A stretch of 64,000 nucleotides of DNA from Pseudomonadota bacterium (GTDB lineage Bacteria > Myxococcota_A > UBA796 > GCA-2862545), in the NCBI GenBank assembly GCA_947505245.1, contig CANNIZ010000004.1:62001-126000 (forward strand), written 5' to 3'. Positions 30,051 to 38,793 of this stretch are shown piece after piece. Position 1 is the first letter of the stretch. Every line of letters begins with the position of its first letter. The position numbers and the translations under genes are program-made. The notes below the pieces were generated by a model, which saw only the letters and a list, made by a program, of their open reading frames with translations, was not told the origin of the DNA and did not search any database.

Positions 30051-30614
30051 ATGAAGGTTGGGCGCGTTGTCGTGGTTCTTGGCGCGTTCATTGGCGCTCG
30101 TGCGGTCGCCGGCGAGCCCGCACCGACCGTGGCAGAGCCCGCTGTGGCTTCGCCGACGGCCGCGGCGCCCGCGGCACCCAAGCCGCCCGCGTTCCTCGAG
30201 AACGCGCCGATGGGCGTGGGGCACTGCGACCCGTCGGAGCGCGCGGTTTTCAGCTGCGAGGCGGCGGGCGGAAAGTACATCTCGCTTTGCGCGGACGACG
30301 CCTTCACCCAGCTTCAGTACCGGTTCGGCAAGCCGGAGTTTGCGGATCTGCGGGCCCCTGCGAGCTCGGCTCCGGCGGCGTTTCACTATGGTCACGTGGC
30401 CTGGGCGCAGGGGGAGGAGCACAGCGCCTGGTTCGTGAACGAAGGGCACACGTACAAGGTCGTGTCCGCCGTGGGCTCGTCGATGGGCGGCGACGCGAAC
30501 AACTACCAGGGCGTGAAGGTGATCAAGGACGACAAGGAGCTCGCGTTCGTGAAGTGCGCGAAGTTCCCCCAGGCGGACTACTTGATGCTGCTCGACGGGG
30601 TGCTCGCGCCCTGA
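30051..30614 (+). CDS. secreted protein, unknown function
   Basis: The 187-residue protein has a signal peptide (MKVGRVVVVLGAFIGARAVAG), an Ala/Pro-rich linker to about residue 50, and a compact domain with cysteines in GHCDPSE, FSCEAAGG, SLCADDAF and VKCAKFP. The four cysteines would suit two disulphides. The FSC-GGKYISLCA pattern recurs in secreted bacterial proteins of unknown role. GGGGGG precedes the ATG. It follows the zinc-ribbon operon by 14 bases, and its stop is 3 bases from the convergent lpxC. Confidence 0.6.
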   Translation: MKVGRVVVVLGAFIGARAVAGEPAPTVAEPAVASPTAAAPAAPKPPAFLENAPMGVGHCDPSERAVFSCEAAGGKYISLCADDAFTQLQYRFGKPEFADLRAPASSAPAAFHYGHVAWAQGEEHSAWFVNEGHTYKVVSAVGSSMGGDANNYQGVKVIKDDKELAFVKCAKFPQADYLMLLDGVLAP

Positions 30615-30617
30615 GCG

Positions 30618-31409
30618 TCACGCTCGGAGGAGTGCACGAATCGCCGCGTGATGCAGCGCGTGGCTCGGCCGGTCGACGATCAGGTGCCCGCGCACGGGAC
30701 GTCCGACGAGCGCAAGATCCCCGATCGCGTCGATCAGCTTGTGCAAGATCGGCTCGTCGACCATGCGGAGCGCGTTCTTTGGCCCGTCGTCGCCCCACAC
30801 GACGGTGTTCTCGAGCGTGGCGCCGCGGCCGCGGCCCGCCGCGAGCATCACGTCGACGTCGCCTGCGAGCGCGAACGTGCGCGCGTGGGCGAACGCGCCG
30901 AACGCCGGGCAGGGGACGGGTGCCGAGGCGCGGCCCTGGATCGACCCGAAGTCCACGTGCACGTGGACCTGGCAGTCGGCGCCAGGCAGCCAATGTGCGG
31001 ACCCACCGTTCGCCTCGATCGTGAGGGGCTCGGTGATGACGAGGGGCTCGATCTCGGGACCGTCTCGCGCGCCGGCCGCCGCCAGGCCCGTCCAGAACGG
31101 CTCGGCCGAGCCGTCGACGATCGGCAGCTCGGGCCCCTCGACGACGATCTCGGCGTCAGTGACGCCGTGCGCGACCAGCGCTGCGAGGACGTGTTCGACG
31201 GTCGACACGACGTGGGGCCCGACGCGCAGCGCCGTGGCGCCGGGCTTCGGGACGACGGCTTCGATGCTGACGCGGGCGCGGTGATCGGCGACGACGAGCA
31301 CGATGCCTTCGCCGTACGCGGCGGGCCGCAGTTCCACGCTGCAGGCGACGCCTGAGTGCACGCCGGTTCCGCTCCAGCCGACGAACGTTCGCAGCGTACG
31401 GTGGTTCAC
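30618..31409 (-). CDS. lpxC: UDP-3-O-acyl-N-acetylglucosamine deacetylase LpxC
   Basis: LpxC catalyses the committed step of lipid A synthesis, removing acetate from UDP-3-O-acyl-GlcNAc with a zinc ion. The ligands are visible as H73 in STVEHVLAAL and H223/D227 in HKLIDAIGDLAL; H250 in PSHALHH is the likely general acid. The 263 residues are fewer than the usual 300 or so; the insert between the two domains is short. The start is a GTG preceded by GAGGGACC. It is divergent from ruvC with 72 bases between. Its presence shows a Gram-negative with lipid A. Confidence 0.93.
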   Translation of the reverse strand: MNHRTLRTFVGWSGTGVHSGVACSVELRPAAYGEGIVLVVADHRARVSIEAVVPKPGATALRVGPHVVSTVEHVLAALVAHGVTDAEIVVEGPELPIVDGSAEPFWTGLAAAGARDGPEIEPLVITEPLTIEANGGSAHWLPGADCQVHVHVDFGSIQGRASAPVPCPAFGAFAHARTFALAGDVDVMLAAGRGRGATLENTVVWGDDGPKNALRMVDEPILHKLIDAIGDLALVGRPVRGHLIVDRPSHALHHAAIRALLRA

Positions 31410-31481
31410 CGGTGGTCCCTCGCTCCGCTCGATGCTACCATCGCGGCGCCTCCGTCCCTCCAGCGTCCCCTACGGCCCTCC

Positions 31482-31985
31482 ATGCGCGTGTTCGGAATTG
31501 ACCCCGGCTCCACGGTCACCGGCTTCGGCGTGGTCGAACTCGACCGCGGTCGGTACGTCCACATCGCGTCCGGCGCGTTCAAGACGAAGTCGGACCAGCC
31601 GATGGGTGAGCGCCTCGCGATCATCCACGACGGCCTCGCGGAGGCCCTCGCTGCGCACAGGCCCGACGCTGTCGCCATCGAGGCCATCTTCCACCACAAG
31701 TCGGCGGAGTCCGCGTTGCGGCTCGGCCAGGCGCGCGGCGTGGCGCTGCTTGCAGCGGCCAAAGCGGGTCACGAGGCGGTCGCGTACAACAACGCGACGG
31801 TGAAGTCGACGGTGGGCGCGCACGGCAAGGCCGACAAGGACGCGGTCGCGAAGGTGGTCACCATGTTGCTCGGGATGCGCGTCGAAGGGCCGGCGGATGT
31901 GACGGACGCGCTCGCGATCGCGATCACGCACCTGTCGCACCTGCGGGTGGCGGGCAAGATCCCCGCGCTGCGGAGGACGGCGTGA
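31482..31985 (+). CDS. ruvC: Holliday junction endonuclease RuvC
   Basis: RuvC cuts Holliday junctions as a dimer. Four acidic active-site residues are present: D7 (GIDPGS), E67 (AIEAIF), D139 and D142 (DVTDALAIA). The length of 167 residues is normal. FHHKSAESALRLGQARGVAL is the family helix after the second acidic residue. It opens the ruvC-ruvA-ruvB-DUF192 operon; its stop overlaps the GTG of ruvA. No strong ribosome binding site precedes its ATG, which may indicate a short or absent leader. Confidence 0.96.
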   Translation: MRVFGIDPGSTVTGFGVVELDRGRYVHIASGAFKTKSDQPMGERLAIIHDGLAEALAAHRPDAVAIEAIFHHKSAESALRLGQARGVALLAAAKAGHEAVAYNNATVKSTVGAHGKADKDAVAKVVTMLLGMRVEGPADVTDALAIAITHLSHLRVAGKIPALRRTA

Positions 31986-32590
31986 TCGCCCTGCTTCGCG
32001 GCACGGTCGTCCAGCGCGAGTCCGGTCGCGCGGTGGTGGACGTGAACGGCGTCGGGTACGAGGTGTTCGCGCCGAACCGCGCGATCGAGGCGTGGGGTCT
32101 CGGCGAGGTGATCGTGCACGTGAGCACGCAGGTGCGCGAGGACGCGATCACGTTGTACGGCTTTGCGACTCCGCTTGATCGGCAGGCGTTCCAGGTGCTG
32201 ATGAGCGTGTCGGGCGTCGGTCCCAAGCTCGCGCTCGCGTGCCTGGACGGCCTCGCGTTGGGCGATCTTGCGTTGGCGATCGAGAAGGACGACGTCACCA
32301 CGCTCTCGCGCGTGCCGGGCGTCGGCAAGAAGACGGCGCAGCGGCTGGCGCTCGAGCTCAAGGGCAAGCTGCCGGCGTCGTTCGTGCCGCCTTCGTCGGG
32401 CTCAGCCCAGGTCGTACCCAAGGCCTCCTCGGACAGTACGTTCGTCGGGGCGCTCGAGAAGCTCGGGTACACCGCGACCGAGATCGCGGGCGTTCAGCGC
32501 AAGCTGCTCGAGCGCGGCGTCGCGGTCGACGCGCCGATCGGCGAGCGGATTCGTCAGGCGCTCGCGCTGTTGTACCGGGGTGATCGATGA
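31982..32590 (+). CDS. ruvA: Holliday junction branch migration protein RuvA
   Basis: RuvA is the tetrameric clamp that binds Holliday junctions and loads RuvB. The 202 residues show domain I ([13 protein letters not shown], residues 19-31), two helix-hairpin-helix motifs ([10 protein letters not shown] near 75-84 and [16 protein letters not shown] near 110-125) and a flexible linker before the C-terminal RuvB-binding helices ([11 protein letters not shown]). The GTG start overlaps the ruvC stop (GTGA), and its own stop overlaps the ruvB start (ATGA). Confidence 0.96.
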   Translation: MIALLRGTVVQRESGRAVVDVNGVGYEVFAPNRAIEAWGLGEVIVHVSTQVREDAITLYGFATPLDRQAFQVLMSVSGVGPKLALACLDGLALGDLALAIEKDDVTTLSRVPGVGKKTAQRLALELKGKLPASFVPPSSGSAQVVPKASSDSTFVGALEKLGYTATEIAGVQRKLLERGVAVDAPIGERIRQALALLYRGDR

Positions 32591-33597
32591 ACCCGCTGGT
32601 GGACCCCACCGAACAGGAGCGCGCGGACCCGGCGCTGCGGCCTCGCAAATTCGACGGCTTCGTCGGCCAGGCGCGGATCATCGACAACCTGCGCGTGTAC
32701 GTGCGGGCGGCGATGGACCGCCGCGAGCCGCTCGATCACGTGCTGCTGTCGGGTCCACCGGGGCTCGGCAAGACCTCGCTCGCGTACATCCTTGCGGAAG
32801 AGCTCGGCGTGCAGTGCCGCACCGCCTCGGGCCCCACCATCGAGCGCGGCGGCGATCTGGCGGCCATCCTCACGTCGCTCGGCGATCGGGAGGTGCTGTT
32901 CATCGACGAGATCCACCGGCTGAACCGGGCGATCGAAGAGGTGCTGTACCCGGCACTCGAAGACTTCTCGATCGACATCACGCTCGGGCAGGGGCCGGGC
33001 GCGCAGTCCGTGAAGGTCCCGTTGCAGCGGTTCACGCTCATCGGAGCCACCACGCGGTCGGGCATGCTCACCGCGCCGCTGCGCGGCCGGTTCGGCATCC
33101 ACTGCACGTTCGATTTCTACACGCCCGAAGAGCTCGCGACCATCCTTCGACGCAGCGCGCAGCTGCTCGGCGTGCCTACCACACCTGACGCGATCATCGA
33201 GCTCTCGCGGCGGTCCCGGGGCACCCCGCGCATCGCGAACCGCCTGCTCCGCCGCGCGCGGGACTTCGCGCAGGTGGACGGCGACGGCACGATCGACGCG
33301 CGCATCGCGCGAAACGCGCTCGACCGGCTCGAAGTGGACGGCATGGGGCTCGACAAGCTCGACCGCCGAATCCTGCACACCATCGCTGTGAAGTTCAGCG
33401 GCGGGCCCGTCGGACTCGACACGATCGCGGCGGCCATCGGTGAGAGCAGCGACACGATCGAGGACACCCACGAGCCGTACCTGCTGCAGCAGGGCTTCCT
33501 GATGCGCACCCCGCGCGGTCGCGTCGTTACGCCGCGTGGGGCCGAGCACCTCGGCGTGAAACTTCCTGCCGACGCCAAACAAGGTGGGCTGTTTTGA
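32587..33597 (+). CDS. ruvB: Holliday junction branch migration ATPase RuvB
   Basis: RuvB is the hexameric AAA+ motor that drives branch migration with RuvA. The 336-residue protein has Walker A GPPGLGKT (56-63), Walker B FIDEIHRL, sensor [10 protein letters not shown], and the C-terminal winged helix ([14 protein letters not shown], then [14 protein letters not shown]). Length and order match the family throughout. It is coupled to ruvA by ATGA, and the following DUF192 gene starts at a TTG overlapping its stop (TTGA). Confidence 0.97.
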   Translation: MNPLVDPTEQERADPALRPRKFDGFVGQARIIDNLRVYVRAAMDRREPLDHVLLSGPPGLGKTSLAYILAEELGVQCRTASGPTIERGGDLAAILTSLGDREVLFIDEIHRLNRAIEEVLYPALEDFSIDITLGQGPGAQSVKVPLQRFTLIGATTRSGMLTAPLRGRFGIHCTFDFYTPEELATILRRSAQLLGVPTTPDAIIELSRRSRGTPRIANRLLRRARDFAQVDGDGTIDARIARNALDRLEVDGMGLDKLDRRILHTIAVKFSGGPVGLDTIAAAIGESSDTIEDTHEPYLLQQGFLMRTPRGRVVTPRGAEHLGVKLPADAKQGGLF

Positions 33598-34004
33598 TCA
33601 TCGCGACGTTGCTGGCGTGTGGCGGTGTCCAGAAGCTGCCTGCCGAGACGCTCGACGTCGACGGGCATGCCGTGGTCGCCGAGATCGCCGACGACCCGAA
33701 GGAGCGCGAGCAGGGGCTGATGAAGCGCCCGTCGATGGGTGCCGACGAGGGGATGTTGTTCGTGTACCCGGACGAGGAGCCGCGGAGCTTCTGGATGCAC
33801 AACACGCCGCTGCCGCTCACCATCGCGTTCGCCGATCGCAAAGGTGTGATCGTTAAGATCGCGGACATGGTGCCGTACGACGAATCCCGCGTGCAGAGCC
33901 TGTACCCGGCCATGTACGCCCTCGAGATGAACAAGGGCTGGTTCGCGGCGCACGATGTCGTCGTTGGGGAGACGATGAAGGGCCTTCCAACGGCGTCCCC
34001 TTAG
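33594..34004 (+). CDS. DUF192 family lipoprotein
   Basis: The 136-residue protein shows the DUF192 signature: [23 protein letters not shown], then [19 protein letters not shown] (first and last parts), and the conserved VPYDESRVQ turn. The family fold is known, but its function is not. The first residues [11 protein letters not shown] suggest a minimal lipoprotein signal, so it is probably outside the cytoplasm. Translation likely depends on ruvB because the TTG overlaps the ruvB stop. The link to the Ruv complex is position only. Confidence 0.82.
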   Translation: MIIATLLACGGVQKLPAETLDVDGHAVVAEIADDPKEREQGLMKRPSMGADEGMLFVYPDEEPRSFWMHNTPLPLTIAFADRKGVIVKIADMVPYDESRVQSLYPAMYALEMNKGWFAAHDVVVGETMKGLPTASP

Positions 34005-34024
34005 GGCCGTAAGGTTGTCGCGCT

Positions 34025-34325
34025 GGCACGCGCGCCAAGCCGTAGATGCGGATACGAGGCCGTTCGCGCTTGTGCTCCCTCGTACTGCGGGTGGTCTCGC
34101 TGGAGCCGATCTGGGGCGTGGCGCTGATCGACTTCGGCGAGCCCAATCCTCGCACGAGGGCCATTTTTTGGGCCCCACGGTCGGTCTTGGATTTCCGGAG
34201 GGCGATAGGAGCGGAGACAGGTCCGATGGCAGGGCCGAACAATGACCTTCGCCGGAGCCGTCGGTTGGCCGGCCGGCACCACCCACGGCGACAACCCTGT
34301 GGGCGCGCGGCACGTGATCAGCGCT
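34025..34325 (+). repeat. dispersed structured intergenic element, copy B
   Basis: This is the second copy of the element at 16131 and 36411. Blocks: GCGCGCCAAGCCGT, CCCTCGT (34077-34083) pairing with ACGAGGG (34154-34160), GTGGTCTCGC (34091-34100) pairing with most of GCGAGCCC (34137-34144), a T6 run (34164-34169), GGCCCCACGG, a GGAGCGGAGAC-type block, GGTCCGATGGCAGGGCCGAA, and the end block GGGCGCGCGGCACGTGATCA. It fills the 350-bp gap between DUF192 and the convergent oxidoreductase. No gene is evident inside. Confidence 0.7.
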
Positions 34326-34354
34326 CTGTTGGCAGAACGTGCTGGCGGCCCGCG

Positions 34355-34954
34355 TCAGGCAGACCCACGCTCGAGCTTGCCGGCGTCGTACCCCGCGTCC
34401 CTGCGGACCCGCGCGACGAATCCGGCGCGGGCGGCGTCATCGCTGCCACGAACGGGCGACAGCTCCGTGAGACGAACGGGTTTTACGCCGCAAAAGCCAA
34501 GGGTGGCCCGGGACATCGCGCGACGACCTGGCGCGCCTTGCAGCAGCCAGTAGCCCCACACCGGCCAGTCCATGGTGACGACGAGCCGCGCTGATCGGCC
34601 CGCGAGCAGCTTGTCCCACGTCGACTTGCCCGGCTGGAACTTGAACGCGAACCCTGGGAGCAGCGTGCGATCGAGGAAGCCCTTGAGCAGCGCCGGGTAC
34701 GTGCCCCACCAGCTCGGGTACACGAACACGAGGTGGCGGGCCGCGAGGATGGCGGCCTGGGCTCGCTCGAGATCGGGTTCGAGCAGCTGGGGCGTCGCGT
34801 AGCCCTCGTGGAGGATCGGGTCGAACGCGAGGTCGCGGAGGTTCAGCCGCTCCACGACGACCTTCGCCGACGCAGCCTCGACGTAGGCGGAGGCGAGGCC
34901 GTCGCACAGGCTGCCGGCGCGGGGGTGCCCATCGATGATGAGGATGTCGGCCAC
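34355..34954 (-). CDS. flavodoxin-fold NAD(P)H oxidoreductase (quinone reductase family)
   Basis: The 199-residue protein has the flavodoxin-like fold of NAD(P)H:quinone oxidoreductases: DILIIDGHPRAGSLCDGLA at the N-terminus, FVYPSWWGTYPALLKGFLDRTL as the flavin-binding loop, and a DWPVWGYWLLQGAPGRRAM segment. Such enzymes reduce quinones or nitro compounds with FMN or FAD. The GTG start lies one base after the stop of the DUF2141 gene, so the two form an operon, divergent from a LysR regulator that probably controls both. Confidence 0.82.
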   Translation of the reverse strand: MADILIIDGHPRAGSLCDGLASAYVEAASAKVVVERLNLRDLAFDPILHEGYATPQLLEPDLERAQAAILAARHLVFVYPSWWGTYPALLKGFLDRTLLPGFAFKFQPGKSTWDKLLAGRSARLVVTMDWPVWGYWLLQGAPGRRAMSRATLGFCGVKPVRLTELSPVRGSDDAARAGFVARVRRDAGYDAGKLERGSA

Positions 34955-34955
34955 G

Positions 34956-35384
34956 TCAGTACGCCAGCGCGACGTGGATGGTCCCGGGCGCCGACACCTC
35001 GATCGCCGCTTCGTCGAACCGCGCCGGCGAGAACACGTGCCCCGCCGCGCCATTCGAGAAGCCGTAGCCCTCGATCGGCGCGCCGTACCAGGCGGAGTCG
35101 AGCGTCAGGTTGCCGTTCTCGTCGTGCAGCACGGCCACGGCGACCTGCCCCGCAGGCACATCCGGGAACGTGCACGTCGCGGTGCCGCCCTTGACCGGCC
35201 GTACATCGCGGGCGATGGCGTGGGTCGTGTCGTTCGGGAAGCCCGTCTCGGCGCTGAACAGCTGGCACGCGATGACGCCCTGGTCCGAGCGCGCACCCGA
35301 CACGTCGACCGAGAGCGGCGTGTCACCCGCCAAGGCCGGGGAAATCAGCGTCGACAACACCCACCCGTAGAACCCGATCGCCAT
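34956..35384 (-). CDS. DUF2141 family secreted protein
   Basis: The 142-residue protein has a signal peptide (MAIGFYGWVLSTLISPALA) and a DUF2141 domain: VIACQLFSAETGFP, then DVPAGQVAVAVLHDENGNLTLD and a C-terminal GYGFSNGA segment. The family is a small beta-sandwich of unknown function, often outside the cytoplasm. Start ATG 35384 is preferred to 35396 because GGAGG (35389-35393) is at the right distance. It is the first gene of the two-gene operon with the quinone reductase. Confidence 0.82.
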   Translation of the reverse strand: MAIGFYGWVLSTLISPALAGDTPLSVDVSGARSDQGVIACQLFSAETGFPNDTTHAIARDVRPVKGGTATCTFPDVPAGQVAVAVLHDENGNLTLDSAWYGAPIEGYGFSNGAAGHVFSPARFDEAAIEVSAPGTIHVALAY

Positions 35385-35422
35385 GATGGCCTCCATGCGC
35401 TGTTTGCACCCTTGAGATACGC

Positions 35423-35438
35423 CATGCAAGAATGCATG
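35423..35438. promoter_or_regulatory. operator pair CATGC-N6-GCATG for the LysR regulator
   Basis: CATGC-AAGAAT-GCATG lies in the gap between the LysR gene and the divergent DUF2141 operon. A near copy, CATGC-AGGAAC-GCATG, lies at 35464-35479, 41 bp further on (about four helical turns), inside or just before the LysR reading frame, depending on the start used. Paired inverted repeats on one helical face are typical LysR-type regulator sites; binding is inferred. Confidence 0.55.
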
Positions 35439-35455
35439 ACCACGAGGGAGTTTGC

Positions 35456-36346
35456 ATGTCTGACATGCAGGAACGCATGGCTGAGGACCCTTGGAGCTGG
35501 GACGACGTGCGCTTGTTCCTCGCCGCATGGCGCACGCGCTCGCTGACGGGCGCGGCCCGCGCGTTGGGCGTGCACCAGTCCAGCGCCTCCCGCAGGCTCA
35601 CCGCCCTCGAGACCGCCCTCGGCGCGCGGCTGTTCGACCGCGTCCGCGAGGGCCTCGAACCGACCGAGCTCGCTCACCAGGCCGTCGGACCCGCGGAGGC
35701 CGCCGAGCAAGCGATGCACGCCTTCGCGCGCGCCATCGCCGGCACCTCGGGCGATTTGCGCGGCACGGTGCGCCTCGCCGTGGCCGACGGCATGGACTCG
35801 CTCCTGGTCGTCCCGTTCCTGAGCCGGTTCTACGAGAAATTCCCAGACATCACGCTCGAGCTGGTCGCATCAGCCTCCGTGATGAACCTCGCCCGGCGGG
35901 AGGCTGATCTCGCTCTGCGGTTCGTGCGCCCCGCCACCGGCGACCTCGTGTGCAAGCGGGTCGCGCGGATGCAGAACGGCGTTTGGGGCACGCCGACGCG
36001 CGTTGCCGAGGGGCTTGACTGCCCGTGGGTCGACTGGGATGAGGGCCAGGGCGCCCCCGAAGAGGCGCGCTGGATGGGGCGCAACCTGCCACGCGCGAGG
36101 GTCGTGCTGCGCACGAACAGGATCGAGGCGAAGCTCGCCGCCGCCCGCGCCGGACTCGGGCTCGCCATCCTTCCCGACGCGATGGGGCGCCAGTTCCCGG
36201 ACCTCGTCCGCGTGGAGGCCGAGCCGATCCCGCCGTGCGACCTTTGGCTCGTCGCGCATCGCGGACTGATCGACGTTCCGCGGGTGAGGGCCGTGTGGGA
36301 GTTCGCCGAGCAACTCGCACGGGACCTCCTCGACGAGGGGGTGTGA
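35456..36346 (+). CDS. LysR family transcriptional regulator
   Basis: The 296-residue protein has the N-terminal LysR helix-turn-helix (DDVRLFLAAWRTRSLTGAARALG, then HQSSASRRLTALETALGARLF) and a C-terminal periplasmic-binding-like effector domain (about residues 95-290). The start is ATG 35456 with GGGAG before it, or ATG 35477 (MAEDPWSWDD), which would leave both CATGC repeats outside the coding region. It is divergent from DUF2141 and the quinone reductase, the usual arrangement for a LysR regulator and its targets. The inducer is unknown. Confidence 0.9.
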   Translation: MSDMQERMAEDPWSWDDVRLFLAAWRTRSLTGAARALGVHQSSASRRLTALETALGARLFDRVREGLEPTELAHQAVGPAEAAEQAMHAFARAIAGTSGDLRGTVRLAVADGMDSLLVVPFLSRFYEKFPDITLELVASASVMNLARREADLALRFVRPATGDLVCKRVARMQNGVWGTPTRVAEGLDCPWVDWDEGQGAPEEARWMGRNLPRARVVLRTNRIEAKLAAARAGLGLAILPDAMGRQFPDLVRVEAEPIPPCDLWLVAHRGLIDVPRVRAVWEFAEQLARDLLDEGV

Positions 36347-36410
36347 TCGCGTCGAGTAAGGCGGCGAGCGGCTTCGCCACGGTGTGGAGAAGAGCGGACA
36401 GGCCGTCCGG

Positions 36411-36783
36411 CTAAGACCGCGCGCCAAACGGTTGGTGCGGAGACCGCGCCGGCCGCGCTTGGTCACCCTCGTACTGCGGGTGGTCTCGCGGTCGAACTGG
36501 GGCGCCGCGCCGATCGACGGCGGCGAGGCCACGCCTCGCACGAGGGCCATTCTTTCGGCCCCACGGACGGTCATGGATTTCTGGAAGGCGACAACAGCGG
36601 AGACCGGTCCGATGGCAGGGCCGAAAAAAAATGAACTTCGCGGGAGGCGTGGGTTCGCCGCCTCTCGATGAGGCCGCGCGCTCGATGGCCCCAGCGAACC
36701 CATGCCGAGTGCGAAGGCGCCAAGCGCCTCGACGGCGCTGACAATTGCGACGACCCGTTGGGCGCACGGCAGGCGATCAGCGC
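36411..36783 (+). repeat. dispersed structured intergenic element, copy C
   Basis: This third copy is the most complete. CTAAGACCGCGCGCCAAACG starts it; CCCTCGT (36466-36472) pairs with ACGAGGG (36540-36546), and GTGGTCTCGC (36480-36489) pairs with GCGAGGCCAC (36523-36532) with one G-U. TTTCGGCCC (36553-36561) pairs with GGGCCGAAA (36618-36626), forming a second hairpin. GGCGCCAAGCG and a GGGCGCACGGCAGGCGATCA block end it. It lies between the LysR gene and the double-hairpin element split by the group II intron. Confidence 0.7.
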
Positions 36784-36840
36784 CAAGTCAATCGAGGCCA
36801 CGCGATTGGATCGGAAGACCGCCCAAAGAACGCCGTGAAG

Positions 36841-36879
36841 GCCCCACCCGGGGGCCGCGGCGAGGCCGCAGGGGTGGGG
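36841..36879 (-). repeat. double-hairpin element after the PKD gene (copy 2), split by the intron
   Basis: Joined to 38794-38823, this stretch is the reverse complement of the element after recQ. On the minus strand it follows the PKD gene stop: GATTCCCGC, a first hairpin, CCCCACCCC, the GCGGC/GCCGC inner stem and GTGGGG. The first hairpin differs in sequence from the recQ copy but sits at the same place. The group II intron sits between the two hairpins. Confidence 0.7.
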
Positions 36880-38793
36880 GTGCGCCAGCCAAACTGGCGC
36901 GGAGGAGCAGATGAGAGAGCTGTACGACGAAGGACTAGCAAACCACGTCGACCCCGAGTCATGCGCCGAAGGCCGCAAGGTCAAGGTGAAGCGTTGACAG
37001 GGGCACACGCAGGCCAGGTATCGAGCCGCGAAATCACCATTCGGGAGTGCCGACACCGTCCCCACAGGCGGAAGGCCACACCGATGCGACCGTTTAGCGA
37101 GGTCGCACCGGACTCCCCGCGGCTAAGACCCTGCGCATGCGTGGAACCTCCGCGCACAGGAACTGGGAGATCCCATCGTCGACCACGACCGAAGGGTCGG
37201 GGTCCGCAGAGGCGAAGCCGAGAAGGATGAGCCGATGATGAACGACGACGGGAAGTCGGACGGACGCGTAGTACCGGAGAAGCGCTCGAACAAAGCGTCG
37301 ACGAGAGTCGGCGCGGCGGAGAGCGGGGAGGGAAGGCGGCCGGCCAAGGAGAACTCCGAACCAGACGGGCAGGCCCGGACTCAGAGCCGGGAGCGCCTGA
37401 ACGCCGCGCTGGAACGGGTACGAGAGGTAGCAAGCAACGGAAAAGGGGAGAAGTTCACCGCGCTCTGGCACCACATCTACGACATCGACCGCCTGCGAGA
37501 AGCCTACCTGGCTACCAATCGCAAGTCGGCACCGGGAGTAGACGAAGTGACGTGGCAGCAGTACGGCGAGAACCTCCAGGAACACCTGGAGGATCTGTCG
37601 GACCGGTTGCGGCGAGGAGCGTTCTGGCCGGAGCACGTTCGCCGGGTCTACATCCCGAAGGCGGACGGTCGACAGCGCCCGATCGGCATGCCAACGCTGG
37701 AGGACAAAATCGTCCAGCGGGCGACGGCCGTGGTGCTGAACGCGATCTACGAGATCGATTTCCAGCCACTGTCCTACGGGTTCCGGCCAGGGCGAAGCCA
37801 GCATCAAGCGCTGGAGACGCTCGCGTCCGGGATCACGCGAGGGAAGGTGAACTACGTGCTCGATGCGGACATCCGTGGATTCTTCGACGCGCTCGACCAC
37901 GAGTGGCTGATCCGATTCATCGAGCACCGGATCGCGGACCCGCGCGTCCTCAGCGTCATCCAGAAATGGCTGCGCGCGGGCGTGCTGGAAGACGGCAAAC
38001 ACCTGGACGTGGAGCGGGGAACCCCGCAGGGAGGCAGCATCAGCCCCCTGCTGGCGAACATCTACCTGCACTACGTGTTCGACCTCTGGGTCCAACAATG
38101 GCGTAGGAAGCGCGTCAACGGCGACATGCTCGTCGTTCGATACGCTGACGACTTCATCGTGGGATTCCAGCACGAGAGCGACGCCACGCAGTTCCTCGCA
38201 GACCTGCGGGAGCGTTTCCAGAAGTTTGGGCTCGAGCTTCACCCCGACAAAACGCGCCTGATCGCGTTCGGTCGCTACGCGGCAGAACGACGCCAGGAGC
38301 GCGACGAGGGTAAGCCCGAGACCTTCGACTTCCTCGGTTTCACGCATATCTGCGCGACGAACAAGAAGGGAGCCTTCTACATTCGCCGCGTCACATCGCG
38401 CAAGAAACTACGAGCGAAGCTGGCCGACTTAAAGGTGAAGATGGCCAAGCGCGCCCAGAGAGCCCATCGAGAGATCGGCCCCTGGCTGCACCGAGTCATC
38501 ACGGGGCACAACCTGTACTACGGGCTGCCCACGAATCTGCCGGCGCTGAGGCGCTTTCGGGACGAGGTCGTGAAGCTCTGGCTCCGGTCGCTACGGCGGC
38601 TCAGCCAGAAGCACCGCACCACCTGGGTCCGAATGAAGCCGATGATCGACCGGTGGATCCCGAAGCCGCAGATCACTCAACGAGGCCGCCTTGCAACCTG
38701 ATCGTCAACATCCAAGGCAAGAGCCCGGTGCGGTAGTTCCGCTCGCCGGGATCTGTGCGGGGGGTGCCTGGCAACAGACGTCCCTACCGCGAC
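36880..38793 (+). mobile_element. complete group II intron
   Basis: A 1,914-bp group II intron. The 5' end is GTGCGCC (36880), matching the GUGYG consensus, and the 3' end is GAC (38793), matching AY. Domain V is at 38721-38753 (starts GAGCC, with the AGC triad); domain VI follows, with a bulged A at 38786, eight bases from the end. CCCCAC (37060-37065) can pair with the last six exon bases GTGGGG (36874-36879) as EBS1-IBS1. The ends agree with the intact double-hairpin copy after recQ. It encodes the RT at 37235. The 5' exon is a hairpin, as for introns that target terminator-like stems. Confidence 0.93.
37235..38701 (+). CDS. ltrA: group II intron reverse transcriptase/maturase
   Basis: The 488-residue intron-encoded protein has reverse transcriptase blocks from VRRVYIPKADGRQRPIGMP to LHPDKTRLIAFGR. 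The catalytic YADD (303-306) is in VVRYADDFIVGF, RGTPQGGSISPLLANIYLH is the block before it, and a thumb/maturase X domain (GPWLHRVITGHNLYYG) follows. No HNH endonuclease follows; the protein ends shortly after a basic DNA-binding region. It should splice and mobilise its own intron by reverse splicing. The ATG follows AAGGATG. A long Arg/Lys-rich N-terminal extension of about 60 residues precedes the RT core. The frame is intact. Confidence 0.95.
   Translation: MMNDDGKSDGRVVPEKRSNKASTRVGAAESGEGRRPAKENSEPDGQARTQSRERLNAALERVREVASNGKGEKFTALWHHIYDIDRLREAYLATNRKSAPGVDEVTWQQYGENLQEHLEDLSDRLRRGAFWPEHVRRVYIPKADGRQRPIGMPTLEDKIVQRATAVVLNAIYEIDFQPLSYGFRPGRSQHQALETLASGITRGKVNYVLDADIRGFFDALDHEWLIRFIEHRIADPRVLSVIQKWLRAGVLEDGKHLDVERGTPQGGSISPLLANIYLHYVFDLWVQQWRRKRVNGDMLVVRYADDFIVGFQHESDATQFLADLRERFQKFGLELHPDKTRLIAFGRYAAERRQERDEGKPETFDFLGFTHICATNKKGAFYIRRVTSRKKLRAKLADLKVKMAKRAQRAHREIGPWLHRVITGHNLYYGLPTNLPALRRFRDEVVKLWLRSLRRLSQKHRTTWVRMKPMIDRWIPKPQITQRGRLAT

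Noticed and set aside
35870-36703. A minus-strand frame through repeat copy C sharing a partly conserved peptide (MALVRG, TTRSTR) with copy B
   Set aside because: The frame runs into the antisense of the LysR gene and does not stay open in the same way in all three copies; hairpin conservation explains the similarity better. It could still be the remnant of an old gene.
36911-36997. A 28-codon frame (MRELYDEGLANHVDPES) inside the intron
   Set aside because: It lies in the 5' structured part of the group II intron; similar short frames before intron reverse transcriptases reflect conserved RNA structure rather than a protein.
38754-38793. A possible Rho-independent terminator after the reverse transcriptase
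   Set aside because: The hairpin is domain VI of the intron, with a bulged branch-point A and a conserved end, and lacks a T run.
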